Below, one piece after another: positions 24,396-33,425 of a DNA stretch of 57,871 bases. Source of the DNA: Flavobacteriaceae bacterium (GTDB taxonomy: Bacteria > Bacteroidota > Bacteroidia > Flavobacteriales > Flavobacteriaceae); contig JAQWGQ010000003.1 of NCBI GenBank assembly GCA_029238125.1, positions 1-57,871 of the forward strand. The letters run 5' to 3'. The notes beneath the pieces were generated by a model. The model did no database searches and was not told where the DNA came from. It worked only from the letters and a program-made list of their open reading frames with translations. The number at the start of each line of letters is the position of its first letter. Position 1 is the stretch's first letter. Made by a program: the position numbers and the translations under genes.

Positions 24396-25688
24396 TTAGT
24401 TCAGTAGGTTGCGTTTGTAAAAATAAATCACCTGACGTTTGTCGGCGGGGTCTTTTCTGGTTTTGATAATCGTTTTCCCAACGAGCTGTGTCATCAGTTT
24501 GTTGATCTCAACAATTGCATCTGCCTTGCGTTTGTTGTTTTGCGAATTGCTCAAATCCTCTCGGCCAATCACACGGAGGATGTCTTCTGTTGTTGCGGTC
24601 AGTTTGGTTTGTAAAAGCCCTAAAATCAACTCTTCCTCTTCCCGAAGCGGATAAAAATCAAAATTTTGTCGAATTCCTCCGCGCACCAAGCGAGGTGATT
24701 TCATGCGTTGATACGTAATCCATAAATAGCTCACCACAAGTATCGCAAAAGTAAATAGGGCGATATAAGTCAGGTTCGTAAACAGCGCTCTTTGATCAAA
24801 AAATAGGCGTTCCACTTGTTGTGGCCTGTTGAAGATATTCTCAGAAAGAATCGCACTGTAAAGGGTGTTGTTTTTGTAATAGTAAAGTGAGTCGTCACGA
24901 AAAAAAGCTGGTTCGTTTTTACTGATGTTGTCTGAAATTAATGACTGTTTATAAAATCGTGCTTGGTTGTTCCTTAAGTCTACTAATACGTTGTGATCCG
25001 TGTCCTGGGGGTGACCAAACAAATAAAACAAACTGTCTTTTTGAACAGCTTTATATGGGGACAAATCCACAGCTGTTTTTCCGAGATTCATCCACTTTCG
25101 TGTTGTAAAGTCAAATGTCCAAATATCATTGTTTTTTTGACCTTCGAGGCCGGTGAATTTGTCAACCTCCATACCACCAAAACTGTAAAAGGTGTCCCCC
25201 AACAAAAAACAAGGGGCGCCGTAGGCCTCTGCCGGGAATTGATATCCCTCAATTGGGTAGTATTCCCACTCTTTTGTCGTTTTATCGAAATAAGTAAAGA
25301 AATTATTTGCTCTCCAGAAGCCATAGCCCCCATAGCGAAATAAGGTGTCTCTGTAGACAAACTGACTGGCTTGAAATTGCTTTCGGTGCTGAAACGAGCG
25401 ATCGATTCGGATCGTTGTGTCTTTTTCAACTCGGTAAACCAACCCTCCCCGATTACTGGTCAAATGAAGGGCGTCATCATACCAAATTGAGCTATAATCT
25501 GGGTAATCAATCGGAACCGGATTAAAGAAAATCTTGTCTTTTTTATTGTTTAGAAACGGTTTTTTAACAATTTGATCTTCATAAAAGGTGTAGGTTGTTT
25601 GGTTGATTTGATCGTACCAAGTTTTGATCGCTTTGTGAGATTGGGCGAAAATATTAGAGCTGAAAAGAATAAAAAATAATAGTCGCAT
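24396..25688 (-). CDS. Kelch-like periplasmic domain with membrane helix and cytoplasmic winged helix (candidate transmembrane regulator)
   Basis: This 430-residue protein has three parts. A signal peptide (residues 1-15, ending NIFAQ) leads into a periplasmic region with kelch/beta-propeller-like repeats, seen as RYGGYGFW (119-126), YSFGGMEVDKF (168-178) and YLFGHPQD (222-229), each followed by aromatic W or F strands. A single membrane helix spans about 304-326. A basic, mostly helical cytoplasmic tail (about 350-430) with EEELILGLLQTKLTATTEDI and a C-terminal beta hairpin RQVIYFYKRN looks like a winged helix. It is the first gene of the glycan operon and has its own promoter. It could sense envelope state and regulate the operon; that function is inferred from architecture alone. 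Confidence 0.75.
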   Translation of the reverse strand: MRLLFFILFSSNIFAQSHKAIKTWYDQINQTTYTFYEDQIVKKPFLNNKKDKIFFNPVPIDYPDYSSIWYDDALHLTSNRGGLVYRVEKDTTIRIDRSFQHRKQFQASQFVYRDTLFRYGGYGFWRANNFFTYFDKTTKEWEYYPIEGYQFPAEAYGAPCFLLGDTFYSFGGMEVDKFTGLEGQKNNDIWTFDFTTRKWMNLGKTAVDLSPYKAVQKDSLFYLFGHPQDTDHNVLVDLRNNQARFYKQSLISDNISKNEPAFFRDDSLYYYKNNTLYSAILSENIFNRPQQVERLFFDQRALFTNLTYIALFTFAILVVSYLWITYQRMKSPRLVRGGIRQNFDFYPLREEEELILGLLQTKLTATTEDILRVIGREDLSNSQNNKRKADAIVEINKLMTQLVGKTIIKTRKDPADKRQVIYFYKRNLLN

Positions 25689-25718
25689 AAAAATAAGACT
25701 ATTCTGGATTTGTTTTTA

Positions 25719-25726
25719 CAAAGATA
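25719..25726 (-). promoter_or_regulatory. Predicted -7 box of the glycan operon
   Basis: The minus strand reads TATCTTTG (TAnnTTTG), 30 bases before the ATG at 25688. It is the only promoter-like match I noticed upstream of the 13-gene operon. The divergent transferase gene starts at 25741, so the two share a gap of about 50 bases. Confidence 0.5.
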
Positions 25727-25740
25727 TGTATTTTAGCCCT

Positions 25741-26811
25741 ATGGCCATTAACTCTTTATTGGTTTTGCTAATCTATGGTTTTGTCTTTGCGTGGTTAACC
25801 ATACCTCGTGTGGCAGAAATCGTTAGAAAGTATAAAATTTTCCGCAAGCCAACTGAACGAGATTTGCATTGGCGCTTTGTGCCAAAACTCACTGGTTTAT
25901 CCTTTTATTTTGCTCTCCTCGTGGTCGCTTTTACTTTTGTTCCTTTTGTCGATGTGCAACGACTTATACTTGTTTTGGGTGCGGGTGCAATTGTCGTTTA
26001 TATTGGAATTCGCGATGACATTTACCAATTACGACCCGCTGTCAAGCTTGTGCTTCAGCTAGTCGCGATTGCCTTTTTTGTTTTTGGAGATGATCTTGTC
26101 GTTCGCAATCTTCATGGGTTTTTAAACATTTATGAGATTCCTATTGGCTTCGATTATTTTCTCACCTTTTTTATCGGAGTGTTTATGATTAATGCATTTA
26201 ATCTTTGTGATGGCATTGACGGCTTAGCAGCGATGTTGGGCATCGTTATTTCTGTTTGCTATGGGGCAATCTTTTATATTATTGGAGACTATCTGTTCTT
26301 GTCTTTTTGTGTGATTTTGATAGGTTGTTTGTTTGCTTTTTTGCGCTTCAATCTCCCGCACAAAAACAAGGTGTTTATGGGAGACACTGGCTCTCTGTTC
26401 TTGGGGTTTGTTTTTTACCTCTTTACCATGTATTTTGTGACAAATCAATCTGTTATATTGTCGGTTTTTGTTCCCCATAAGTCCCTGGTGGTTTTGGCTG
26501 CTCTTTGCATTTTTATTGTTCCCATACTCGATTCCGGTAGTGTGTTTTTTAGTCGTGCTTGGCATAAAAAAAGCCCTTTTAAGCCAGACAACAACCACAT
26601 TCACCACTTGGTTTTGCATTTTACCAAAAACCATGTCATGGCTTCGTTGATAATCGTTACAAGCTTAACCGCGACGCTGGTGTTATTTTCTCAACTTGCT
26701 TTTACTGTAGCCCATGAAATGACAACCATCCTCTTTTTAGTGTTCCTGATTTTTTGGTATGTCGTGCTCTTTTTTATTCGACGAATCGTGCGAAAAAAAC
26801 GACTTCGTTAG
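25741..26811 (+). CDS. WecA/MraY-like polyprenyl-phosphate sugar-1-phosphate transferase
   Basis: This 356-residue polytopic enzyme (about ten or eleven membrane helices) transfers HexNAc-1-phosphate from a UDP-sugar to undecaprenyl phosphate. Motifs are NAFNLCDGIDGLAA with the catalytic Asp pair, KVFMGDTGSLFLGF, and DNNHIHHLVLH near the C-terminus (family H-I-H-H), all in the WecA branch rather than MraY. The ATG at 25741 is chosen as the shorter start at the first hydrophobic helix. It is divergent from the glycan operon, and its 3' end overlaps the stop of the convergent wzz gene by 4 bases. A second, unrelated initiating enzyme is encoded at 10816-11406. Confidence 0.92.
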   Translation: MAINSLLVLLIYGFVFAWLTIPRVAEIVRKYKIFRKPTERDLHWRFVPKLTGLSFYFALLVVAFTFVPFVDVQRLILVLGAGAIVVYIGIRDDIYQLRPAVKLVLQLVAIAFFVFGDDLVVRNLHGFLNIYEIPIGFDYFLTFFIGVFMINAFNLCDGIDGLAAMLGIVISVCYGAIFYIIGDYLFLSFCVILIGCLFAFLRFNLPHKNKVFMGDTGSLFLGFVFYLFTMYFVTNQSVILSVFVPHKSLVVLAALCIFIVPILDSGSVFFSRAWHKKSPFKPDNNHIHHLVLHFTKNHVMASLIIVTSLTATLVLFSQLAFTVAHEMTTILFLVFLIFWYVVLFFIRRIVRKKRLR

Positions 26812-27875
26812 CTTCCTAACTCTTTTATGATTTGTTGTACTGGAGATTTTACAAGAACCCACCCGACAGAAAAAACACCGCCTAAAAACGTCCAAACGAC
26901 CACCATCATAGTCCGTTTGGGTTTGGAACGCTCTAGCGGTACACTTACGGGTTCAATAATCGTAAAAATAGGGGTGTCTTTGTTGACTTGGATTTTGGCT
27001 TGCTCAACTTGTCCCGCCAATTCTTGAAAAACAGCGGAGGTCACTGTAAACTGTGACTCCAAACGGGTCAATTGGTTTTGGTATAAAGTGGATGTAATGT
27101 TGAGGTTTTGATCTTTAAAGATCGCTATCGAATCCTGAATCTGTTCAAACTCTTGGCGTTTAGTTTTATACTGACTATTGATAAAGTCTAGGTTGTTTCT
27201 TGCGCTTTGACTTTTAAACTCGATGATATTGCTCTGCAATAGGTCGGTAGCGGCTTGCGCCAGTTGTGCCGATACCATGCGGTCTGCAAACTCAACCTTG
27301 ATGGAAACCAACCCTTCTTGGTCATCCACTTCAATTGAGAGTACCTGTGCTAAAAACTCAAAAAGGTCCCTATCCTCTTCTGTGATCTGGAAAAGAGAGC
27401 TGTCTGCGGTGCTGTTAGCATCGTTTTGACTATTTAGCAATAAGGCTGGCAGCCCAATAGTGTATTTTTTCAGTATAGATAATATTGACACCCCGCTACT
27501 TTGATCAAGGACATAGTTTCGAAAGCTCGTATCGTTTGATCCCACTTTTGCCTCTAAAAGCGCCAATCGGTAAGGAATGCTTTCCGCGATTTGTGGGTAT
27601 AGCGATGGGGATATGTCTTGGGGCTGGTTGCCCATAATCGATGAAAGATTAATGCCCGCTAAAGACGCCAGGCCGCCTAAAGGTGAGTTTGTTTGACCTT
27701 CAGATAGTTGAGGTACAAATGTAGAGGATGCCGTGTATTTGGTGGGAGAGACTACCGCCAAAATCACCCCCAAAAAAGCAAACGATATGGTCGTTTTAAT
27801 GACAAAACGCCTTGCGAGAAACACGGTTTTTAACAGGGCAACCAGATCGATTTCGTCATCTTTTAGCGTATCCAT
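26808..27875 (-). CDS. wzz: Wzz-type chain-length determinant
   Basis: This 355-residue inner-membrane protein has two helices (about residues 25-45 and 325-345) flanking a large periplasmic, coiled-coil-prone region, the polysaccharide co-polymerase layout. The first helix is followed by SPTKYTASSTFVPQL, and the second is preceded by EPVSVPLERSKPKRTM, the conserved proline-rich segment. No tyrosine kinase domain is attached. It sets the length of the exported or ligated glycan. It follows the SLBB exporter gene by 7 bases in the same operon and converges on the WecA-like gene. Confidence 0.93.
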   Translation of the reverse strand: MDTLKDDEIDLVALLKTVFLARRFVIKTTISFAFLGVILAVVSPTKYTASSTFVPQLSEGQTNSPLGGLASLAGINLSSIMGNQPQDISPSLYPQIAESIPYRLALLEAKVGSNDTSFRNYVLDQSSGVSILSILKKYTIGLPALLLNSQNDANSTADSSLFQITEEDRDLFEFLAQVLSIEVDDQEGLVSIKVEFADRMVSAQLAQAATDLLQSNIIEFKSQSARNNLDFINSQYKTKRQEFEQIQDSIAIFKDQNLNITSTLYQNQLTRLESQFTVTSAVFQELAGQVEQAKIQVNKDTPIFTIIEPVSVPLERSKPKRTMMVVVWTFLGGVFSVGWVLVKSPVQQIIKELGS

Positions 27876-27882
27876 ACTATAT

Positions 27883-30276
27883 TTAATTTTGGGTTATAGA
27901 TCTTACTAATAGCGTTAATGAAGCAAGTGCTGATGTCATGCTAATGGTCTCTTGTGTAGTGATTGAACGTCTTTTGTCTTTGACAGGGACAACCACAATG
28001 GCTCCTGGTTCTAGTTTTGGTCTGGAGCGGAAAAATAAAAAACTCTTGGTTCCTCTTACGTCTCCGTTCTGGTAAACCACATAGGTGTTTTTGTAGTCCG
28101 AGGATCGTTTAACTCCTCCCGCTCGGTTTACAGCTTCACGGAAGCTAATACCTTTATAATATGGCGTTGCTGTCTCTCGTTGGACCTCCCCTAACACAGA
28201 AATGGTAGAATCTTCTTTTGGAAATAAAATCACGTCGTTTGGTTTTAACAACACGTTGTCTGGATGCTCTCCTTTTTTAGAAAGCACTTTTTCAAAGTCA
28301 ACACCTATTTTAATGGTCGTGTCCTCGTCAATAAAAAAGAGGTTTAACGAATCGGCCGTGTCCTCAATGTTTTCTTGTGTTTCTTTGGGTACCTCCCGCT
28401 CTACGGAAACCCCCTTTAAGTTTACTCCGTCTAGTACTCCCCCAGCATCATAAAAAAGATCGTAAATTGTATAATCTTCCTTGATGATCGGATACGTACC
28501 TGGACGAGTGACTTGCCCCCCTAAACGAACAAAGGTCGTTGACTGATAGCCCGGCTCTAGACGGACAATCAACAAGTCGGAAGGCGCCAGTTCTACTTCT
28601 TTAGCTTCTTCAAACGAGAACCAACGTGCATCAATTCGTTTATTGGTTTGCTCCTCTGTAACATTGGTGTATAATTCGATTTGATCTGTACTTGCGCGGT
28701 CTTGAAAGCCATTGGCAATCAAGATCAAATCCCTTGCGGTCATACCCTTGAAAAAGGGTACTTCGCCTGGCTCGTTAACCACACCTTGAATCGTAACCGT
28801 TTTCTCAGGGTTAATGTTTTTCATTGAGATGACGACCAAACTGTCATTGGGTTGCAACTGTACATCTTGAGTTTTGTTAACAATCTCTGCCAAATCAATG
28901 GTTTTAACCTCATTCACAAAACCCTGTTTTGACCGATATAAAATCGCCGCCTCAGAGTAGGCGTCAGTGGTTAACCCGCTTGAGCTTTTCAAAAGGGCTG
29001 AGAGGGTTGGTGTTTCGTTAAATGGATAGTTACCGGGTAAATAGACTTCTCCCGATACACTGATTCTATTCGTGTATTTATCTGTAACGTTTTTTGCTTC
29101 TACCGTGTCTCCGTCAGAGAGTTGAGCAACGGCATACGCATTGTGTTCGATTTTGATGATTTCACGCTGGAGTTCCAACACACGATCAACATAAACTGCT
29201 TTTTTATAGGCCGTAGAAGAAAAGCCCCCTGTGTATGATAACAGGTCTTCGATGGTTTCATTTTCTAGAGTTTCGAAGCGACCGGTGTTCTTAAAAGCTC
29301 CCTCAGCCGTAATGCGTTTATGATGCGGGGCAACCACAATTACGTCCTGATCGTTTAGAAAAAAAGAAGGGTAGGTTCCTTTTACAAAATAGTCATATAA
29401 ATCTATTGAAGTAACTTCTTTTCCGTTGCGTAAAATCGAAATGTCCCGATAACTTCCGTTTTCCGTTGGTCCTCCTGCTGCATAGAGTGCGTTTAATACA
29501 GATGAAAATCCGGAAATCGTATAGGTTCCTGGGGCTTCTACACTTCCCGTGATATTTACCACGATACTTCTTGCTTTTTGGAGGTTTAGGTCTAGATATA
29601 CCTTTGACTCATTGGGAGATTCTGGAGAAAGCCCTGTGTAGATCGAAGAAAATTCGTTTCTAATTTTGCGTTCAGCAGCTGCCAAAGTGAGACCTGATAA
29701 ATACATCGGCTTTAGGCGGTCGATTCGCACAACACCTTGCCGCGACAGGGTGACCTCATAGCGGTTTTCAGATGCTCCCCAAACGTCAATAGTAATTTCG
29801 TCGGAAGGACCTAAACGATAGCCCGCAGGCGTTGCCACATAAAACTGTGGGGTTTCTGTGATGTTTTTGTTTGCAAAAAAGCCGCTTCCAAAAATATCAG
29901 ACTCTTCCTCTTCCTCAAAGAAATCAAACGTCTGTGATTCATTGCCAAATGATTGCATTCCTTCGTCTTGTAAATTATCTTCCATACCTTGACCTACTCC
30001 GCCTGTTTGAGAATCAGACCATGCGGTTCGCAGTAAAGAGATGTCTTCAAGGGTTGCCCCTTGCGCTTTGGCAAGCCCCTCTAGTTGGAGTAAAGAATAT
30101 CCGCGCTTGCGTGCCTCAATGACATAATTGAATTGTTGGTTGGGGGTTAAATTTCGAATCTGCATCAAAAAGGGTGTTGTTTCTTGTGCAACAGAGGGTG
30201 TTGTACATAAAAGTAGTGCTGTTGAAAAGATTGCGAGCAGCACGCTCAGTGGGGTTGTAAAGAATCGATTTTGCAT
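27883..30276 (-). CDS. Wza-like polysaccharide export protein with multiple SLBB domains
   Basis: This 797-residue outer-membrane export channel component has a signal peptide ending SVAQ (about residue 30) and an N-terminal helical region. The polysaccharide export domain opens GYRLGPSDEITIDVWGASEN (about 155-175), and at least five SLBB repeats follow, marked by segments such as ITGSVEAPGTYTI, VSGEVYLPGNYPF, IQGVVNEPGEVPF, LGGQVTRPGTYPI and VLGEVQRETATPY. A short hydrophobic C-terminus ends the chain. It is far longer than Wza of E. coli (about 380 residues), as is common in Bacteroidota. No clear lipobox is seen. With Wzz downstream it forms the export end of the glycan pathway. Confidence 0.93.
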   Translation of the reverse strand: MQNRFFTTPLSVLLAIFSTALLLCTTPSVAQETTPFLMQIRNLTPNQQFNYVIEARKRGYSLLQLEGLAKAQGATLEDISLLRTAWSDSQTGGVGQGMEDNLQDEGMQSFGNESQTFDFFEEEEESDIFGSGFFANKNITETPQFYVATPAGYRLGPSDEITIDVWGASENRYEVTLSRQGVVRIDRLKPMYLSGLTLAAAERKIRNEFSSIYTGLSPESPNESKVYLDLNLQKARSIVVNITGSVEAPGTYTISGFSSVLNALYAAGGPTENGSYRDISILRNGKEVTSIDLYDYFVKGTYPSFFLNDQDVIVVAPHHKRITAEGAFKNTGRFETLENETIEDLLSYTGGFSSTAYKKAVYVDRVLELQREIIKIEHNAYAVAQLSDGDTVEAKNVTDKYTNRISVSGEVYLPGNYPFNETPTLSALLKSSSGLTTDAYSEAAILYRSKQGFVNEVKTIDLAEIVNKTQDVQLQPNDSLVVISMKNINPEKTVTIQGVVNEPGEVPFFKGMTARDLILIANGFQDRASTDQIELYTNVTEEQTNKRIDARWFSFEEAKEVELAPSDLLIVRLEPGYQSTTFVRLGGQVTRPGTYPIIKEDYTIYDLFYDAGGVLDGVNLKGVSVEREVPKETQENIEDTADSLNLFFIDEDTTIKIGVDFEKVLSKKGEHPDNVLLKPNDVILFPKEDSTISVLGEVQRETATPYYKGISFREAVNRAGGVKRSSDYKNTYVVYQNGDVRGTKSFLFFRSRPKLEPGAIVVVPVKDKRRSITTQETISMTSALASLTLLVRSITQN

Positions 30277-31926
30277 TTATTTCGTGCTTATTTTTTCTAA
30301 AATCTTTTGGGTAATCGTATAGGTTGGCACCACGCCAACTTGCCCCAATGAACCAGAGGCCAATGTGCTTCCTGTCTCTAAGGGGTTGTCAGAAGCATAA
30401 TACGCATAGCGCAGCTTAATGGTGGGGTGAACCGTTTTTCGGATGTGCATCGCCGATTGAATCGCTTTTTGATAGTGAACTCCTTCCATTTCAATTCCGA
30501 TTACTTTCCATGAGGAGCGGCAAAAATACGTTAAAATATCTTTGTTTTGAAGTGAGGTGCCCAGGACCGTAATCATTGTGCCTTCGAGGGTTGGAATCTT
30601 TGTGTTGCTAAAGTCTTCAGACGTTAAATCGTTGTGAAAGGGATAGTTGTCAGAAGTGCCCTCAAATATATGGGCTGTTGGCACCATAATATCCCCTTTC
30701 TTGCCTTTCATAATTCCTGCCTTTCCCATGACTGAGATGGATTCGAGTTGTTTTCCAATCTTTGTTTTTAGCAGTTCGTCCATCAACTCATACGCTTGCT
30801 CGCCAAACGCATAATCAAAAACCAATAATACTGTTCCTTTGGTAAACGCAAACGTCTTATGCTTTATTTTGTTGGTATCTATAATTTGCGCATTCACATT
30901 GCTTCCAGACTTGTCATCAACATCAATAAAACCATGCTTCGTTGCAAAACGTTGTACCTTTTTTTGTTTGTTCTCATCAGCGATAAACTGTCCGAAAAAA
31001 GCCATATCCTTTGCGGTTGTTCCCAAGGCGTCCTCCGCATAGAGATTATTTAAAAAGCTGTGTCGGTTTGCAGATATCAAGTGGATTGGTCGATCGGTCA
31101 AGTTGTGCTGTTCCAAGACTTGATATAGCTGGTTTGCCCATCGTTCGCCATGAACATGGTGCCCAATCTGGTCTCCCAACATTGCGCTAAAGGTCACTGA
31201 CCGCTTCTCTCCATTGCTGCGTTCTTGAACCGCAACACGAACCATGTGGTATATCAACTGAATAAAGCGGTGGGGGGATTTTGGGGTTTGGAATCGATCG
31301 TAAAATTCAACCGCTTCGTTGTATGTGCACTCTAGCAATTGGGCAAGATAAGCCGTGGTTGATTCTAACTCTTTTTTTCCCACGTTTTTTGTGGCTGTTG
31401 CTGTGGCTTCTATTTTTTGCCACTCCCGAGTTGTTTGTTTAGATGAGGAAATATAAACCCGATCGCAGATTTTATCTGCTTCGATATATAAAAATGTAAG
31501 GTGGGTCAAAATATCATAAACCTCCGACCGCCCTCTGGTCACCTCAATGACCATTTGATCTTTGTCAATACGATAACAGTTTCGCCTTCTTTTGGCTGGA
31601 ATAATGGGCTGAAAACTAGAGGAAGAAAGGCCTTCATCTGCGGTGAGGTTCACAGAAACGCACTCAGCGATCCCCTCTGGTAATCGGTCAATCACATAAA
31701 GTAGGCCGTTCAACTCTGTTTTGGATTCTGATATTGAGCCGTAAATTTCCGGTTCTAGTGTTAGCAAAGCGTTCCGCAAAGAAGCCCCCGAAACTCCCAT
31801 CGGTTTGTAAAAGCCCCTGTTAAGCAAATGGCGCATGCTGATATACATTCGGGAAATCGCGTTGGAAGATTCTTGCGCGCGCTTCCGTATGGACGGTGAA
31901 ACTGTTGGTTGTTGGGTCATCGACAT
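30277..31926 (-). CDS. DUF6909-type protein, nucleoside-phosphorylase-like C-terminus
   Basis: This 549-residue soluble protein has no signal peptide. I recognise it as a flavobacterial family classed as DUF6909. The N-terminal half is helical (AISRMYISMRHLLNRGFYKP, then a domain with IEADKICDRVYIS). The C-terminal half has SVMGKAGIMKGKKGDIMVP and VIGIEMEGVHYQKAI; the latter resembles the ribose-binding M-E motif of purine nucleoside phosphorylases. The biochemical role is unknown. It overlaps the GH3 gene by 10 bases and its stop abuts the start of the SLBB exporter, so it links housekeeping-like genes to the export operon. Confidence 0.75.
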   Translation of the reverse strand: MSMTQQPTVSPSIRKRAQESSNAISRMYISMRHLLNRGFYKPMGVSGASLRNALLTLEPEIYGSISESKTELNGLLYVIDRLPEGIAECVSVNLTADEGLSSSSFQPIIPAKRRRNCYRIDKDQMVIEVTRGRSEVYDILTHLTFLYIEADKICDRVYISSSKQTTREWQKIEATATATKNVGKKELESTTAYLAQLLECTYNEAVEFYDRFQTPKSPHRFIQLIYHMVRVAVQERSNGEKRSVTFSAMLGDQIGHHVHGERWANQLYQVLEQHNLTDRPIHLISANRHSFLNNLYAEDALGTTAKDMAFFGQFIADENKQKKVQRFATKHGFIDVDDKSGSNVNAQIIDTNKIKHKTFAFTKGTVLLVFDYAFGEQAYELMDELLKTKIGKQLESISVMGKAGIMKGKKGDIMVPTAHIFEGTSDNYPFHNDLTSEDFSNTKIPTLEGTMITVLGTSLQNKDILTYFCRSSWKVIGIEMEGVHYQKAIQSAMHIRKTVHPTIKLRYAYYASDNPLETGSTLASGSLGQVGVVPTYTITQKILEKISTK

Positions 31927-33425
31927 TCTGCTATTAAGTTGTCTGCAATTTTACGGTCATTGGTCAGACGCGGAACTTTGTTTTGTCCACCCAATTTACC
32001 GATTTTTTTCATGTAGCGAGAAAATCCGCCTTTCTCAACAATTCGAATCTCCAATGGGCGCAACACTTTTCCTTCGATAAGATCTTGATAATAACTGTTT
32101 TGCGCGCACAGCTGCTGATCGAGACCCGAACAAAACTGAGCCATGTCTTTTGGGGGTGTGGTAAACTCAATAAACCACTCGTGGTATGGTAATCCTTTTT
32201 CTGGGTTTACTTGAGGGGCAACTGTAAACTCACTGATTTCAACTCCTGTCTTCTCTGCCGCTAGTAATAGAGCTTGCTCAACTTCTTTTCCGATTACATG
32301 CTCGCCAAAAGCGGAAATAAAATGCTTGATTCGTCCCGAAACCAGAACCCGATATGGAGATGTAGATGTAAACATAACTGTATCTCCAATATTGTACCCC
32401 CACAATCCGGCATTTGTGGAGATGATGATCACATAATTAACCCCTACTTCGACTTCGGATAACCCGAAACGAGGTGGTGATTCATCAAAAAACTGATCCG
32501 CAGGAATAAACTCATAAAAAATTCCCGAGTCAAGCTGCAGCAACATCCCGTTGCTGTCTGGTTGGTCTTGGAATGCAAAAAAGCCCTCTGAAGCAGGGTA
32601 AAGCTCGACACTCGGGACACGGCGCCCAACCAAGCTTTCTAACTTCGTTCGATATGGCTCAAAATTTACCCCGCCGTACACAAATAAGTTAAAGTTTGGA
32701 AAAAGGTCGCCCACTTTCTTTCCGGTTTTGGCTGCTAATTTCTCGTAATACATGCTTACCCATGGTGGTATGCCGCTTATCAAACGCATATCCTCGTTGT
32801 GGGTTTCTTCGACAATCGCGTCAATTTTGGTTTCCCAGTCTTCAATGCAGTTTGTTTCCCATGATGGTAAGCGGTTTTTTTGGAGATATTTCGGCACATA
32901 ATGCGCAACAATTCCCGAAAGACGACCGAGCGATATCCCGTTTTTTTGTTCAAGAATTGGGCTCCCTTGTAAAAAAATCATTTTGCCATCAACAAAGGAA
33001 GCGTCTCCTATTGTATCAATATGACAAAACAAGGCGTTTTTTGCGGCATCTATATGAGTGGGCATTGACTCTCTTGTCAAAGGAATATATTTGGTGCCTG
33101 AAGTTGTGCCTGAGGTTTTTGCAAAATACAGTGGTTTGCCTGGCCATAATACATCCGCTTCGCCTACAACAACCCGATCTACGTAGGAACGTAAGCCCTC
33201 ATAATCCGTAATTGGAACTCGTTTGATAAAGTCTTTGTGATTTTGAATTTGATCAAAACCGTGATCCTTCCCAAAAGCCGTATGTTTTGCTTTTTGAATG
33301 AGTTGTTTGAAAACTCTTTGTTGAGTTTTAATCGGGTTTTCCGCCCAACTGTTTATTCTTTTACGTGCTCGTCTTGCGAGCTGCTTGGCTACAATTTTTC
33401 GCAATGACATCTTACTCAAATTCAA
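31917..33425 (-). CDS. GH3-family acyl-adenylating protein
   Basis: This 502-residue protein belongs to the GH3 (auxin-responsive promoter) family of the adenylate-forming superfamily. The nucleotide loop is FAKTSGTTSGTKYIPLT (about residues 105-121), SVELYPASEGFFA follows in the core, and YNIGDTVMF precedes the hinge to the small C-terminal domain with HVIGKEVEQAL. Plant GH3 enzymes join acyl acids to amino acids; the bacterial substrates are unknown. It overlaps the upstream M23 peptidase gene by 14 bases and the DUF6909 gene by 10, so all three are probably made from one transcript. The same neighbourhood is familiar from other flavobacteria. Confidence 0.9.
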   Translation of the reverse strand: MNLSKMSLRKIVAKQLARRARKRINSWAENPIKTQQRVFKQLIQKAKHTAFGKDHGFDQIQNHKDFIKRVPITDYEGLRSYVDRVVVGEADVLWPGKPLYFAKTSGTTSGTKYIPLTRESMPTHIDAAKNALFCHIDTIGDASFVDGKMIFLQGSPILEQKNGISLGRLSGIVAHYVPKYLQKNRLPSWETNCIEDWETKIDAIVEETHNEDMRLISGIPPWVSMYYEKLAAKTGKKVGDLFPNFNLFVYGGVNFEPYRTKLESLVGRRVPSVELYPASEGFFAFQDQPDSNGMLLQLDSGIFYEFIPADQFFDESPPRFGLSEVEVGVNYVIIISTNAGLWGYNIGDTVMFTSTSPYRVLVSGRIKHFISAFGEHVIGKEVEQALLLAAEKTGVEISEFTVAPQVNPEKGLPYHEWFIEFTTPPKDMAQFCSGLDQQLCAQNSYYQDLIEGKVLRPLEIRIVEKGGFSRYMKKIGKLGGQNKVPRLTNDRKIADNLIAECR

